Positions 26,024-35,862 of a stretch of DNA of 64,000 bases are shown in pieces. Source of the stretch: Thalassospira profundimaris (GTDB lineage: Bacteria; Pseudomonadota; Alphaproteobacteria; Rhodospirillales; Thalassospiraceae); the NCBI RefSeq assembly GCF_003326755.1, contig NZ_JPWH01000021.1:1-64000 (forward strand). Direction: 5' to 3'. The position numbers were made by a program, and so were the translations under genes. The notes below the pieces were generated by a model, which worked only from the letters and a program-made list of their open reading frames with translations, had not been told where the DNA came from and did not search any database. How positions within the stretch are numbered: position 1 is the first letter of the stretch; every line of letters starts with the position of its first letter.

Positions 26024-26052
26024 CCGGTCAGCCCGACATTCGCGCTGACCGG
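26024..26052 (-). terminator. Intrinsic terminator or attenuator after the rhodanese gene
   Basis: A 9-base-pair GC-rich stem (26024-26032 with 26044-26052) is followed on the minus strand by a short CG-rich stretch and ATTTTTG. It lies 38 bases after the rhodanese stop and should lower transcription into the YeeE/YedE gene. Confidence 0.5.
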
Positions 26053-26089
26053 CCCCTTACAAAACCTGCCAAAATCTGCAACGAGCAGA

Positions 26090-27013
26090 TTACTGGCTTT
26101 TCACCACGTCGCGCGACGGATCAGCGGCCCATTCGGTCATGGAACCGTCATACATTTTGGTGTTTTTGTTGCCCATCACTTCGGACAGACCGAACCACGC
26201 AACCGAGGCCCAATGGCCGGTATTGCAATAGGTGATTTCCTCGCTGTTGTCCGACACACCTGCCTTACCGGCAAGCTGTTCAATCACGTCGGCAGCAACA
26301 AATTTGCCGTCTTTGGCGTCATAGAATTGCGATTGCGAAATATTGACCGCACCGGGAATGGCGCCAAAACGGGCGACAACCGGGCTTTTGCTCTGACCGG
26401 TAAACTGGGCCTCGGGGCGGGCGTCAATCAGGGCGACACCCTTGGATTTTGCGGCGGCAACCTCGTCTTTTGTCGCCACCAGTTCGGGGCGAAAATGGGC
26501 CGCAAAGGCCACCTGCTGCGGTTTGACAGCATCGGTGGAAAGATCGCCATTTGATGCGACCCAGGCCCGCTGCCCGCCATCCAGAATGGTCACGGCATCA
26601 TGGCCCAGCACCTTGAAGGTCCAGTAAACGCGGGTGGCGGCGGCAAAATCGCTGGAGTTAACGCCTGCGGGCACGATAACGACCTGTTTGTCATTATCAA
26701 TGCCCAGGCTGCCGATGCGCTGTGAAATCACATCCACCGGCGGCAACATGCCGACAACATCGCCAACCTTGGCGCGCCAGCCAAATTTGCCATAAGACGC
26801 ATCAACCGCACCGGGGATATGCCCGGCATCATAGGGATTGCCCGATTTGCCGGGCGAGCGAATATCCACAACCACCAAAGAGTCATTGCCAAGATTGTCG
26901 GCCAGCCAGCCGGCATCCACCAGCGGCTTTTCCGTCAGGCGTTCGGCCTGGGCCGCACTGGCCCCCATCATCATCACGACGGCAGCAATTCCTGCCAAAA
27001 TACGGGAACGCAT
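26090..27013 (-). CDS. Periplasmic thiosulfate sulfurtransferase (tandem rhodanese)
   Basis: This 307-residue protein has a signal peptide (to about AQA). There are two rhodanese domains. The N-terminal one (VVVDIRSPGKSGNPYDAGHIPGA) lacks an active-site Cys loop. The C-terminal one has LIDARPEAQF and the catalytic loop YCNTGHWAS, with Cys in the CxxGxxA form of exported thiosulfate sulfurtransferases. ATG 27013 has GGAGG 9 bases upstream; the GTG at 27022 overlaps that site. It is probably the first gene of the sulfur module and acts in the periplasm on thiosulfate or another sulfane donor. Confidence 0.9.
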   Translation of the reverse strand: MRSRILAGIAAVVMMMGASAAQAERLTEKPLVDAGWLADNLGNDSLVVVDIRSPGKSGNPYDAGHIPGAVDASYGKFGWRAKVGDVVGMLPPVDVISQRIGSLGIDNDKQVVIVPAGVNSSDFAAATRVYWTFKVLGHDAVTILDGGQRAWVASNGDLSTDAVKPQQVAFAAHFRPELVATKDEVAAAKSKGVALIDARPEAQFTGQSKSPVVARFGAIPGAVNISQSQFYDAKDGKFVAADVIEQLAGKAGVSDNSEEITYCNTGHWASVAWFGLSEVMGNKNTKMYDGSMTEWAADPSRDVVKSQ

Positions 27014-27219
27014 TGTTTGCACCCTCCAAAAGAATCTGCGAATTTGTAGTTCTTATATATTTCCCATCATCAATTCGTCAAATTATTTATATTAACACAC
27101 AATTAATGTGATTTTTGATGGCAAAAATCAGGGACGGCACATCACACCGCGCAACCGGCCCTGCCCCGGCACGCGGCGCCTATTCCAAACAACGGGAATC
27201 TTGTTAAACGCAATAAACG

Positions 27220-27927
27220 TCAGGGACGCAAACCGCTCAGATAGCGGGCATATTCTCCGGCGAAGGCGGCATGGACATCCGCCCCGCGCAAGACCGGCGG
27301 GCGGCTGAGATAGCCATGCAGGCTGGCAATGATAAATTCCGCCACGGCCGATGCCTGCACATCGGTGCGCACATATTTGGCAAATTGCGCCCGGCTGATA
27401 TGCCCGGCCAGGCCGCGCCGCCAATAGCGATACACCCCGTCAATGCGTTTGCGGGTCACATCATCCATGTCATCGGCACTTGATGCCAGGCGCGCCAGCG
27501 GGCAGCCATGTGTCAGGATTTCCGGCGCGTCATCGGTACCCAGGCGATCCACCTGGGTCATCAGGGCGGGCAAAACATCCTCTTCAAAGGCCAGCGCGTC
27601 GAGCCATATCTCGTCGACATAGGCAGGCAGGCATTCCTCGATCACGGCATTGGCAAGCTGTGCCTTGCTGCGGAAATGATGATAAAGGGCCCCTTTTGTC
27701 ACCCCGGCCAGATCAATGATATTGGCAATCGAGGCCGCCGCAATCCCGGCGCGGCGGATTTCGGCAAAACCGGCATCCAGCAGCTTTTGCCGGGTCCCGT
27801 TGGGGTCACGCGGCAGGCGCGTACGGATCTGCCGTCCTGCGCCATTTTTGATGTCGCGCCGCCAGCCCTCGCCGCTTTCGTCATCATCGCCCAGAACCAG
27901 CGGGGCAAGGTGTTTGTAATCGCTCAT
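27220..27927 (-). CDS. TetR family regulator
   Basis: This 235-residue protein has an unusual 45-residue N-terminal extension before the TetR domain, whose recognition region is IIDLAGVTKGALYHHFRSKAQL. The C-terminal helical domain includes GCPLARLASSADDMDD, typical of TetR_C members sensing small electrophiles or aromatics. It lies upstream of the rhodanese gene on the same strand with a 206-base gap, so it could regulate the sulfur module, but no shared operator is evident. Confidence 0.85.
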   Translation of the reverse strand: MSDYKHLAPLVLGDDDESGEGWRRDIKNGAGRQIRTRLPRDPNGTRQKLLDAGFAEIRRAGIAAASIANIIDLAGVTKGALYHHFRSKAQLANAVIEECLPAYVDEIWLDALAFEEDVLPALMTQVDRLGTDDAPEILTHGCPLARLASSADDMDDVTRKRIDGVYRYWRRGLAGHISRAQFAKYVRTDVQASAVAEFIIASLHGYLSRPPVLRGADVHAAFAGEYARYLSGLRP

Positions 27928-28177
27928 ATTTTTTGATGCGCCATATCATCCCAAAAGATGACAAAGCGTTACCTCTTTTCTATCGCGCGTCAATACAACC
28001 TGTGACGAATCCCGCGACAAATCGCATCCCCTGCCTGTGCGAATGCAGTTTTTGTCCCTGCCCCTTGCAATTGCGAAATAATCGGGCTCTATTTGCAGGC
28101 GCATTGCACGGGCCTGCCTGCGATATAAATCGTATCCCTGCGGGCCATGCGGCCATCCTCGCCCCGACGGATAAAAA

Positions 28178-28945
28178 ATGTACATTCATTCAATTGCCTT
28201 TGTCGCCGCCGAAACAAAAATCGCCCAGGATGCCATGTATCGGCTCAAGCACCGCTATGGCCATGTTTCGCCCGACAAGGCCGAAGTCATTGTCGCCCTT
28301 GGCGGGGATGGCTTCATGCTTGAAACCCTGCATCGCTATATGGGCCGCAAGGTGCCGATTTATGGCATGAATCGCGGCACGGTCGGCTTTTTGATGAATG
28401 AATTTCGCGAAATCGACCTGCCAGAGCGCATCCAGGACGCCCAGACCGTCAAGCTCCATCCCCTGCAGATGGAGGCCCATACCAAGGATGGTGGCTCCAT
28501 GTGTGCGCTGGCGATTAACGAAGTGTCGCTGCTGCGCGAAACCCGCCAGGCCGCCAAACTGCGCATTAAAATTGACGGGGTGGAGCGCCTGCCCGAACTG
28601 GTGTGCGATGGCGCACTGGTCTGCACCCCGGCAGGCAGCACCGCCTATAACCTGTCCGCCCACGGGCCGATCCTGCCGATGGGAAGCGGCCTTTTGGCCT
28701 TAACGCCGATCAGCCCGTTTCGCCCGCGTCGCTGGCGCGGGGCATTGCTGCCCGAAAAGGCACAGGTGATATTTGAAATTCTGGAACCCGAAAAACGCCC
28801 GGTTTCCGCCGTGGCCGATTATACCGAGGTTCGCGATGTGTCGCGCGTCATCATCCGCGAGGATACCAGCATGGATATCCGCCTGCTGTTTGACCCGGAA
28901 CACAATCTTGAAGAACGCATCCTGAAGGAACAGTTTGTCGAATGA
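28178..28945 (+). CDS. nadK: NAD kinase
   Basis: This 255-residue protein has the NAD kinase motifs: the GGDG loop with the catalytic Asp ([10 protein letters not shown]), [18 protein letters not shown], the diphosphate-binding [15 protein letters not shown] and RPRRWRG. It phosphorylates NAD to NADP in the cytosol. Its stop overlaps the next gene's start (ATGA at 28942-28945), coupling it to argE. Confidence 0.95.
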   Translation: MYIHSIAFVAAETKIAQDAMYRLKHRYGHVSPDKAEVIVALGGDGFMLETLHRYMGRKVPIYGMNRGTVGFLMNEFREIDLPERIQDAQTVKLHPLQMEAHTKDGGSMCALAINEVSLLRETRQAAKLRIKIDGVERLPELVCDGALVCTPAGSTAYNLSAHGPILPMGSGLLALTPISPFRPRRWRGALLPEKAQVIFEILEPEKRPVSAVADYTEVRDVSRVIIREDTSMDIRLLFDPEHNLEERILKEQFVE

Positions 28946-30108
28946 GCACCCAACCAAGCGAAAAGACCCTGGACTGGCTGGCGAAACTGATTGCGCACAA
29001 AACCACCAGCCTTGATTCCAACCTTGCCCTGATCAACCAGGCACAGGACTTCCTCAAAGGTCTGGGCTATCGGTGCCATACCGTGTTTGACGACGACCAC
29101 GGCAAAGCCAACCTTTATGCCTCCATCGGCCCCGATGTGCCCGGCGGCATCATCCTTTCCGGGCATAGCGATGTGGTGCCCGTCGAAGGCCAGGTCTGGC
29201 AAAGCGACCCTTTCACCACCGAAATTCGCGGCGACAAACTTTATGGCCGCGGATCGTGCGACATGAAGGGGTTTCTCGCCTGCCTGATGGGCCGGGCGGA
29301 GGATTTCGCCAAGGCCGACCTGCGCGTCCCCATCCATATCGCCTTTACCTATGACGAGGAAGTGGGCTGCATCGGGGCGCCGCGCCTGGTGGAAATGATC
29401 AATGACCTGAACTGCAAACCGGCCATGTGCATTGTCGGCGAGCCGACCAGCATGCAGGTGATTACCCAGCATAAAGGCAAATTTTCCGGCCGTGCTCATG
29501 TCACGGGCCGTTCGGGCCATTCATCGCTGCCCGGCGAAGGGGTCAATGCGGTTGAATATGCCGCCGAACTGATTGTATTTTTAAAACAGCTTGGCAAAAA
29601 ATTCCGCGACGAAGGCCCGCATGATGACGGCTTTGTCCCCAGCCACACCACGGTCCATACCGGGCTGATCCAGGGCGGCACGCAGCTTAATATTATTCCG
29701 CAGAACTGCTGGTTCGATTTTGAATATCGCAACCTGCCCCTGCATGACCGCGCCGAAATTCGCCAAACCATTCAGGAATACATCGACACTGTTCTGCACC
29801 CGGAAATGCGCGAAACCTACGATGATGTTGGTATCGAAATCGAAACCATGTCGGATGTGGCCGGCCTTGCCACCGGCGATGATGATGACGTCACCCGCCT
29901 TGTCATGGAACTGACCGGCGCCAACACCACCGGCAAAGTCAGCTTCGGCACCGAAGCCGGCATCTTCGCCGAACTGGGCGACATCCCCACCGTCGTCTGC
30001 GGCCCCGGCAGCATCGAACAGGCACATAAGCCGGATGAGTTTATTGCACTTGATCAGTTGGTTCGGTGTGAAGTGTTTTTGGATAAGTTGGTGAGGGTGC
30101 TCTGTTAA
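28942..30108 (+). CDS. argE: Acetylornithine deacetylase (M20 family)
   Basis: This 388-residue M20 metallohydrolase has the metal ligands in [31 protein letters not shown] and a C-terminal H (QAHKPDE). The dimerisation domain lies between about 180 and 290. It removes acetate from N-acetylornithine in arginine synthesis. It is coupled to nadK by an ATGA overlap and followed by a strong terminator. Succinyl-diaminopimelate desuccinylase is related, but the sequence style fits ArgE better. Confidence 0.9.
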   Translation: MSTQPSEKTLDWLAKLIAHKTTSLDSNLALINQAQDFLKGLGYRCHTVFDDDHGKANLYASIGPDVPGGIILSGHSDVVPVEGQVWQSDPFTTEIRGDKLYGRGSCDMKGFLACLMGRAEDFAKADLRVPIHIAFTYDEEVGCIGAPRLVEMINDLNCKPAMCIVGEPTSMQVITQHKGKFSGRAHVTGRSGHSSLPGEGVNAVEYAAELIVFLKQLGKKFRDEGPHDDGFVPSHTTVHTGLIQGGTQLNIIPQNCWFDFEYRNLPLHDRAEIRQTIQEYIDTVLHPEMRETYDDVGIEIETMSDVAGLATGDDDDVTRLVMELTGANTTGKVSFGTEAGIFAELGDIPTVVCGPGSIEQAHKPDEFIALDQLVRCEVFLDKLVRVLC

Positions 30109-30112
30109 ACAC

Positions 30113-30143
30113 AAATGGCGGTGAATAACCTTCACCGCCATTT
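30113..30143. terminator. Bidirectional terminator between argE and the envelope operon
   Basis: A perfect 13-base-pair stem (30113-30125 with 30131-30143) closes a 5-base loop, with A-rich and T-rich flanks, between convergent genes. It can serve both strands. Confidence 0.8.
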
Positions 30144-30154
30144 TACGCATCTAC

Positions 30155-31183
30155 TCAGTCATCATATGAAATTTTCAGAACACCCTGCCTCATCATATCT
30201 GACAAAACATCAGCATTATCTGAAATCTTTCTCTGAAAATCGCGATTAAACGAAAAGCCGCCCCACATCAACATCATTGCACTCTGACCGACTTCAGACA
30301 GAGACACCGGATATTCCGGCTCAAATTGAATGGACAGCTTCCCACCTCCTTCTGACAAAACCCGGCCTAAAATGCTGAAAGATTCTTTTTGAAATTCGGT
30401 TTGCGAAGGAAAATACTGAGAACTTTGAGCGAACTTGTCGCTCAATTTCTGGCGATATTCACTTAGAGGCATCGCCAAACCAAGTTCGGCGCTTTTATAG
30501 TCAATTATGCGGTCTCCAAGTCCCTTATCTTCAAGACTAACTGAAGCATATTCCAACTGGCCTTGAGAGAACAACTTCAACAGATTATCGATCCCGCGCA
30601 AACTGTCGAAATTTTCCGGACGGATCATCATCGGAACCTGAAAACGATTTAATCGAACTTCACTTTCAAATTCGCCGATTTTCGGAAGAGAAACATTGAC
30701 CATTGTGGACATATGATCACGACTTGGATCATACTCATAGTCAATCATTATATGTCCCTGAAGATTGGTCACCCCAAGCGCAATGGCATTTCTTCCACTG
30801 ATAGAATCAATCGGGGTATTAATATCATACAATTTAATATTGATACTCTCGATAATATTGGTTTGATCATCGATATCGATATTCGAAAGTTCCACATTAT
30901 TTATTGTCGTGTATCCTCCCCCCATATCCACACGAACTTTGCTCAGGGTTACAGTCCCAAATACAGATGCACTTATATCTTTATACTGAACGCGTCGATC
31001 AAGCCGGTTTTCATGCAAAAATGTGCGAATACGATCCTCTGCGCGAGAACTTGCAACACTGGAAACAGTAAAATAGCCCGCACCTAACAAAACACATATA
31101 GCGCCGCCTACAAACAAGCCTTTTTTCTTGCCCGTTTTTTTTACTGCAACAATATCGCTATCATCCATTTTCCGGTCGGTCAT
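30155..31183 (-). CDS. Unknown single-pass membrane protein, DUF945/AsmA-like appearance
   Basis: This 342-residue protein has a Lys-rich cytoplasmic N-terminus, one membrane helix at about 24-46, and a large periplasmic part rich in alternating beta-strands (YTTINNVELSNIDIDDQTN, SLPKIGEFESEVRLNRFQV). The strand pattern recalls DUF945 or AsmA-type lipid-transfer folds, but I cannot assign a family. It is the last gene of a three-gene operon and its start overlaps the preceding stop (ATGA at 31180-31183). The region is AT-richer than average. Confidence 0.75.
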   Translation of the reverse strand: MTDRKMDDSDIVAVKKTGKKKGLFVGGAICVLLGAGYFTVSSVASSRAEDRIRTFLHENRLDRRVQYKDISASVFGTVTLSKVRVDMGGGYTTINNVELSNIDIDDQTNIIESINIKLYDINTPIDSISGRNAIALGVTNLQGHIMIDYEYDPSRDHMSTMVNVSLPKIGEFESEVRLNRFQVPMMIRPENFDSLRGIDNLLKLFSQGQLEYASVSLEDKGLGDRIIDYKSAELGLAMPLSEYRQKLSDKFAQSSQYFPSQTEFQKESFSILGRVLSEGGGKLSIQFEPEYPVSLSEVGQSAMMLMWGGFSFNRDFQRKISDNADVLSDMMRQGVLKISYDD

Positions 31184-32958
31184 TTGCCGATTTCCTCCTC
31201 ATTATGGTCAACAGGAGATACCACAGACCAACCGGGAAATTGGGACTTCACATAATTAGAAATTTCACCGTCATTCATGCACATTCTGTCTTCGCACACT
31301 CTCGCTTTCTCAACAGAGATCAACGGACGAATTTCCCCGTTAATTTTTTGAGAATTCACCCAGCCGCTTACAAATATCCATTTCCCCTCTTGCAAATCAT
31401 CACCTTGCAAATACACTCGATTTGGCCATTTTGCCGCATAGCCAAAATTCGTCTTATTACCGACTTTTACAAATACGCGAACTGGCAAAGGCGCTTTTCG
31501 CTGATACGCAGAGGCAGCCAAATCATAGGGATTATCAAAACTTGGATTACCGTCAAAATGAAGAGCTGCGAGCTTGGACGGAACCGTATCCGAACCTGAG
31601 AGAGACTGGTACAGTTTAAGTGCCTCGCGATCTATCTGAGCTTGCTTGGCACGCGCCACTTCCAACTCATGCGCTTTTTGAGCTGCAACAAGTTCTTGTT
31701 CACGAGCCCTGCTCTTTTGTTCTGCCAAAAGACGCTCTGCCTGCTCGGCTTTTCTTGCTGTCTCAAAGTCTTCAGAAGTGTGGTGAGCTAGCAGGAAATT
31801 CGCATTTCGTCCGGTGTAAATCTTCACATCCAAAAATTTTGCCGTGAAGCGGAAAGAACGATTCCAGCTTTCCCCGACAACGCCTTCGGATGATAATTTA
31901 AGCAAATACTTGACAGTCACGTGATTACCGCTGTTTTGCAGTTCATCAACTGATTTACGTCCAAGTTCACCTGGTAGATATAATTTCGTTGTAAATTGTT
32001 TTGGCAGCGTCTCAAAAACTACAGACAGCACCCCATGCAAATAGCTATCATCATAATTCTCAGTATAACGGCAAGTATCCCCAAGCCTAAAGCCATTGGG
32101 CGTAAATCCTCCAATATCAAGCATATTGGTAGAAAAATCATAACTCCGGCGCACATTATAAGTCTTGGTTAACTCAAATATATCGCCTGAATTTTCAATC
32201 TTTTTTTCAACGATACCTTTCTGTTGCAAAAGCCAGTCACGCAGGTCAAATTCATTTTTGTATACGCTGAGATATGCTTTACAATTTTGTACAGAAGCAA
32301 CATGTTGAAACGTTCTACTGTCTTTTCTAGCCTCTGGATCTACTTTCATCGCCAAGTAGGCAAGTGACAAAAAATCCAATCGATTTGGCTTCGGATCTTT
32401 CTTTTCGGCAACAACTTTGTCAGGTTCAGTTTTTTCAGGCTTAGACGTTTGCGAAGCATCAGCAACGACCTTTTCTTCTCCAGCCGTCTTTTGATCTCTC
32501 TTTAGCTGAGTATCAGGAAAAACTTGGTCAACCTGTTGAGGTTTTTCTACTGCCGTCTCGCCCTTTGCTTGGTCTTTCGACGTTTGCGCATCTCCACTCA
32601 CAACAACGGACCAACCTTCGGCCTGCGAAATGATAAACTTACGGATCGCCACATCCGGTGCAGAGGGTTCAAACACGTCAATTTCGGCAGTTTTCATTTG
32701 TGGACAAGACGAAGAAAACAAGCCTGAAATTTTCGGAAACAGCTTTTCTTCCGTTCCCTTTAAAGGGCTATCCTTCTTACGTTCCAGGTGCAAAATAGAG
32801 TTTTCTGCACACCAATTCTCGCCCCCAACCCCAAACAGCTCGATACCCAGTTTTTCTGAACGGGCAATAAGTTTATTTTCAGAAGCAATCGCAAAGCTAC
32901 TAACGCCGTTGATAATTACGCCAGCAAGCAATACAGCACAGCAAAACTTATATCGCAT
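31180..32958 (-). CDS. Unknown exported protein with Lys/Glu-rich linker and coiled coil
   Basis: This 592-residue protein has a signal peptide (to about AIAS). Residues of about 120-190 are low-complexity K/E/Q/T-rich. A globular domain then follows (FLSLAYLAMKVDPEARKDSRT and later), which may match DUF4852. A coiled coil at about 405-450 (KAEQAERLLAEQKSRAREQE) precedes a C-terminal domain with several Cys (ARVCEDRMC). Function is unknown. Its start overlaps the upstream lipoprotein stop by one base (TAATG), and the next gene overlaps its end, so all three are translated together. Confidence 0.75.
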   Translation of the reverse strand: MRYKFCCAVLLAGVIINGVSSFAIASENKLIARSEKLGIELFGVGGENWCAENSILHLERKKDSPLKGTEEKLFPKISGLFSSSCPQMKTAEIDVFEPSAPDVAIRKFIISQAEGWSVVVSGDAQTSKDQAKGETAVEKPQQVDQVFPDTQLKRDQKTAGEEKVVADASQTSKPEKTEPDKVVAEKKDPKPNRLDFLSLAYLAMKVDPEARKDSRTFQHVASVQNCKAYLSVYKNEFDLRDWLLQQKGIVEKKIENSGDIFELTKTYNVRRSYDFSTNMLDIGGFTPNGFRLGDTCRYTENYDDSYLHGVLSVVFETLPKQFTTKLYLPGELGRKSVDELQNSGNHVTVKYLLKLSSEGVVGESWNRSFRFTAKFLDVKIYTGRNANFLLAHHTSEDFETARKAEQAERLLAEQKSRAREQELVAAQKAHELEVARAKQAQIDREALKLYQSLSGSDTVPSKLAALHFDGNPSFDNPYDLAASAYQRKAPLPVRVFVKVGNKTNFGYAAKWPNRVYLQGDDLQEGKWIFVSGWVNSQKINGEIRPLISVEKARVCEDRMCMNDGEISNYVKSQFPGWSVVSPVDHNEEEIGK

Positions 32959-33887
32959 TATTCAATCTCCCAAACACCGTCCGGCGCTTTGCAAGCTGAA
33001 TAATTTTGCTGTTTCACATCCGTCCCGTTACTGATCTTCATCGAAACGTCTCGACATTCCGTTTGTACCAGCAATGTTTCCGTCTCGAACTCAGTGTCCA
33101 GATCAATGACATCAGAACTGACTTCAGCGGTCTCGACGACGGGTTCCTGTTTATTGTAGGTAACTTCTGACTTTACGGAGGAAGTCGAGACAGTTTTTTC
33201 TATAACTTCAGAGGTGTCGTTTACTTCAGATTTGGCGACTTCGACCTGGGTTGGCTCGACAGTCGGCACAGGCATCGACAACAAAGTATGATAAACATAG
33301 CCGACAGCCTTATTTCCCCGACCGACAAGATACCATTCACCATTACTAACACTACCGACTGCAGTCACCAAAGTTCCTGCTTTCAAAGACGTCAAGACGT
33401 CAGACGACGTCGAAGGTGCTGCACGAACATTGGCCCCTTTTGCAACAATTCGATCTGCACCGACAATGGTCATACCGACTGGGCTGGCAACCACCTTTGG
33501 ACGCTGAACGGCCACTTCCTTGGCGACTTTACGGGTGTTGCGCGGAGTGATTTCAGCCTTTGCTCCGGTATCAGGATTACTCCAGCTTACAACACGGCCA
33601 TCTGGTTGATTTTCAAGTGCAACGGATGTCGTTTTCTGCACTGATTTGGCATCCTGTGGGTCAAGCATCCCGCCCAACCAGTCACCAATCATATAGCCTG
33701 CGGCAACACCGATCCCCGTTGCCAGAAGCTGCCCCGTTCCTTTGCCAAACTGCGCACCTAGCACTGCGCCACCAACCGCACCAACCAAAGAACCAACAGT
33801 CTGTCCTGTCGTTTTGTCACAGGCCCCCAAAGCCAGTGCACCAGACAGCACCAATGCGGTCGTGCTCCGCATCAACATTTTAGTCAT
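32958..33887 (-). CDS. Glycine-zipper lipoprotein with SH3 domain
   Basis: This 309-residue protein has a lipoprotein signal ending in the lipobox LGAC (Cys at about 23). It is followed by a glycine-zipper 2TM segment (GSLVGAVGGAVLGAQFGKG, GIGVAAGYMIGDWLGG) of the 17-kDa surface-antigen type, then a bacterial SH3 domain (ANVRAAPSTSSDVLTSLKAG, GEWYLVGRG, GYVYHTLL), a Ser/Thr/Val-rich linker and a C-terminal domain with two Cys. It has a good GGGGG ribosome-binding site. As first gene of the operon it may anchor an envelope complex to the outer membrane and peptidoglycan. Confidence 0.85.
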   Translation of the reverse strand: MTKMLMRSTTALVLSGALALGACDKTTGQTVGSLVGAVGGAVLGAQFGKGTGQLLATGIGVAAGYMIGDWLGGMLDPQDAKSVQKTTSVALENQPDGRVVSWSNPDTGAKAEITPRNTRKVAKEVAVQRPKVVASPVGMTIVGADRIVAKGANVRAAPSTSSDVLTSLKAGTLVTAVGSVSNGEWYLVGRGNKAVGYVYHTLLSMPVPTVEPTQVEVAKSEVNDTSEVIEKTVSTSSVKSEVTYNKQEPVVETAEVSSDVIDLDTEFETETLLVQTECRDVSMKISNGTDVKQQNYSACKAPDGVWEIE

Positions 33888-34109
33888 TTAACCCCCAATC
33901 AAAAGATAACCCAAGTCTCCCTTAATCAGGTTTACCTAGCGAGGGATTTTTCTGTCAATTAATCAACTCAAACAAAACGAAACAAAACTCAAAACCTATA
34001 CACATTTTGAGAAAACTTTATACAAACCTATCCTTTTTATACCCATGAACTATCAGGTCGTAGTACAATGCCAACACGTTCTGTTTTTCTTTTTGAATTA
34101 TGCCGCAAC

Positions 34110-35789
34110 TTATTTTGTTGCCATTGATTCTGCCTTATGCTCCTCCCCCACCCGTTTGGTAACATTAAAGCTATCAGCCGACGCCGCCTGCCACCAGATG
34201 TTGTACGGCGTCTCTTCCGGGGCGTTGATAAGCTGGTTTTCCGCCACAAACGGGTAAATCTGATCCGCCGTGCGGGCTTCGGTGGGGCTGATGCGGTGGA
34301 AGAGGTGGTGGGGTTCGAGGTCGTGGATGCTTTCAAGGCCCGCTGCGCAGGAGATTTGCAGGGCGGCGCGCACGGTTTTGCGGTGGAAGCGTTCGACCTG
34401 TTCGGCTTTATCGGCAACCACAAGGCCGCGCTGGCGGTGCGGGTCCTGGGTGGCAACACCGACCGGGCAGTTGCCCTTGTGGCAATTCATGGACTGAATA
34501 CAGCCAATCGAAAACATGAAGGCGCGGGCAGCATTAACCCAGTCCGCGCCGAGCGCGATGGCGTGCGCAATGCCGCTGCCGGAATGGACCTTGCCACTCG
34601 CCCCCAGGCGGACATGTTTTTTAAGACCGGTTCCCACCAGCGCATTGCGCATGATCACCAGCCCGTCATAAAGCGGCTGGCCGACATGGTTTGAAAGTTC
34701 AATCGGGGCAGCGCCGGTGCCACCCTCGGCCCCGTCCACGACGATAAAATCCAGATATATCCCGGTTTCCAGCATCGCCTTGGCAATGGCAAAGGGTTCG
34801 TGCGGGTGGCCCACGCACAGCTTGATACCCACCGGCTTGCCGCCGGAAAGATCACGCAGGCGGGCGGCGAATTCCAGCATTTGGCGCGGGGTGGAAAAGG
34901 CCTTGTGCGCAGCGGGGGAGACGCAATCCTGCCCCTGGGGCACCTTGCGGGTTTCGGCAATTTCCGGCGATACCTTGGCCGCTGGCAGCACCCCGCCATG
35001 ACCGGGCTTTGCCCCCTGGCTGAGTTTTATTTCGATCATTTTGACCTGATCGGTGCAGGCGGCTTTGACAAACAGGTCTTCGTCAAAATTGCCATCCTCC
35101 GTCCGGCAGCCAAAATAGCCCGAACCGATTTCCCATATCAGATCGCCGCCACCCTTGCGGTGATAGGGGCTAATCGAGCCTTCGCCGGTATCATGGGCGA
35201 AATTGCCCATTTTCGCACCGGTATTCAGTGCCTCGATCGCGCGGGCGGACAGGGAGCCAAAGCTCATGGCGGAGATATTGAGGATCGAGGCATTATAGGG
35301 CTTGCTGCATTGCGGGCCGCCAATGGTAATGCGCGGGTCCGTGTCGGGCACGTCGGTCGCGGCGATGGAATGGCTGATCCAGCGATATTCGTGGGCGTAA
35401 ACATCAAGCTCGGTCCCGAAGGGATGATTGTCTTCCTCGTCCCGTGCACGTTCATAGACCAGGCGGCGTTGATCCTGGTTAAAGGGGCGGCCTTCGAGAT
35501 CGCCCTCGACAATATAGGTCCGCAAATAGGGCCGCAGATCCTGAAACAGGTAACGCGCCCAGCCCAGCACCGGGTAATTGCGCAAAATGGCATAATCGCG
35601 CTGGAAAACATCATGGATGGCCAGGGCCAGAACAGGCAGGCAAATCACCAGCCCCCACAGCCATGACGCGGCAAAAAACGCCGCAATCAGGCAAAAAACC
35701 GTCCCCGCAACCGCCAGCAAAGGCAAAATCGCCCGAACCAGACCATTACCACCGGCAAAAGCGGACACGAATGTTTGTTTTTTAGCCAT
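34110..35789 (-). CDS. Membrane-anchored FMN-binding glutamate synthase-like protein
   Basis: This 559-residue protein has two N-terminal hydrophobic segments (about 18-60), then a GltS-type (beta/alpha)8 barrel with ISAMSFGSLSARAIEALN, GEGSISPYHRKGG, KLSQGAKPGHGGVLP, VDGAEGGTGAAP and the 3Fe-4S-type Cys cluster CIQSMNCHKGNCPVG. This matches the alpha-subunit central domain of glutamate synthase without the glutaminase or GOGAT-NADPH parts. The natural donor and acceptor are unknown. ATG 35789 follows GGAACC. Confidence 0.88.
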   Translation of the reverse strand: MAKKQTFVSAFAGGNGLVRAILPLLAVAGTVFCLIAAFFAASWLWGLVICLPVLALAIHDVFQRDYAILRNYPVLGWARYLFQDLRPYLRTYIVEGDLEGRPFNQDQRRLVYERARDEEDNHPFGTELDVYAHEYRWISHSIAATDVPDTDPRITIGGPQCSKPYNASILNISAMSFGSLSARAIEALNTGAKMGNFAHDTGEGSISPYHRKGGGDLIWEIGSGYFGCRTEDGNFDEDLFVKAACTDQVKMIEIKLSQGAKPGHGGVLPAAKVSPEIAETRKVPQGQDCVSPAAHKAFSTPRQMLEFAARLRDLSGGKPVGIKLCVGHPHEPFAIAKAMLETGIYLDFIVVDGAEGGTGAAPIELSNHVGQPLYDGLVIMRNALVGTGLKKHVRLGASGKVHSGSGIAHAIALGADWVNAARAFMFSIGCIQSMNCHKGNCPVGVATQDPHRQRGLVVADKAEQVERFHRKTVRAALQISCAAGLESIHDLEPHHLFHRISPTEARTADQIYPFVAENQLINAPEETPYNIWWQAASADSFNVTKRVGEEHKAESMATK

Positions 35790-35862
35790 CAAAGGTTCCA
35801 GTTCTGGTCAGCACAATATGTCGCGGGAGGAAGAAAACAGGGCAAAAGCATCCCTACTGGCA

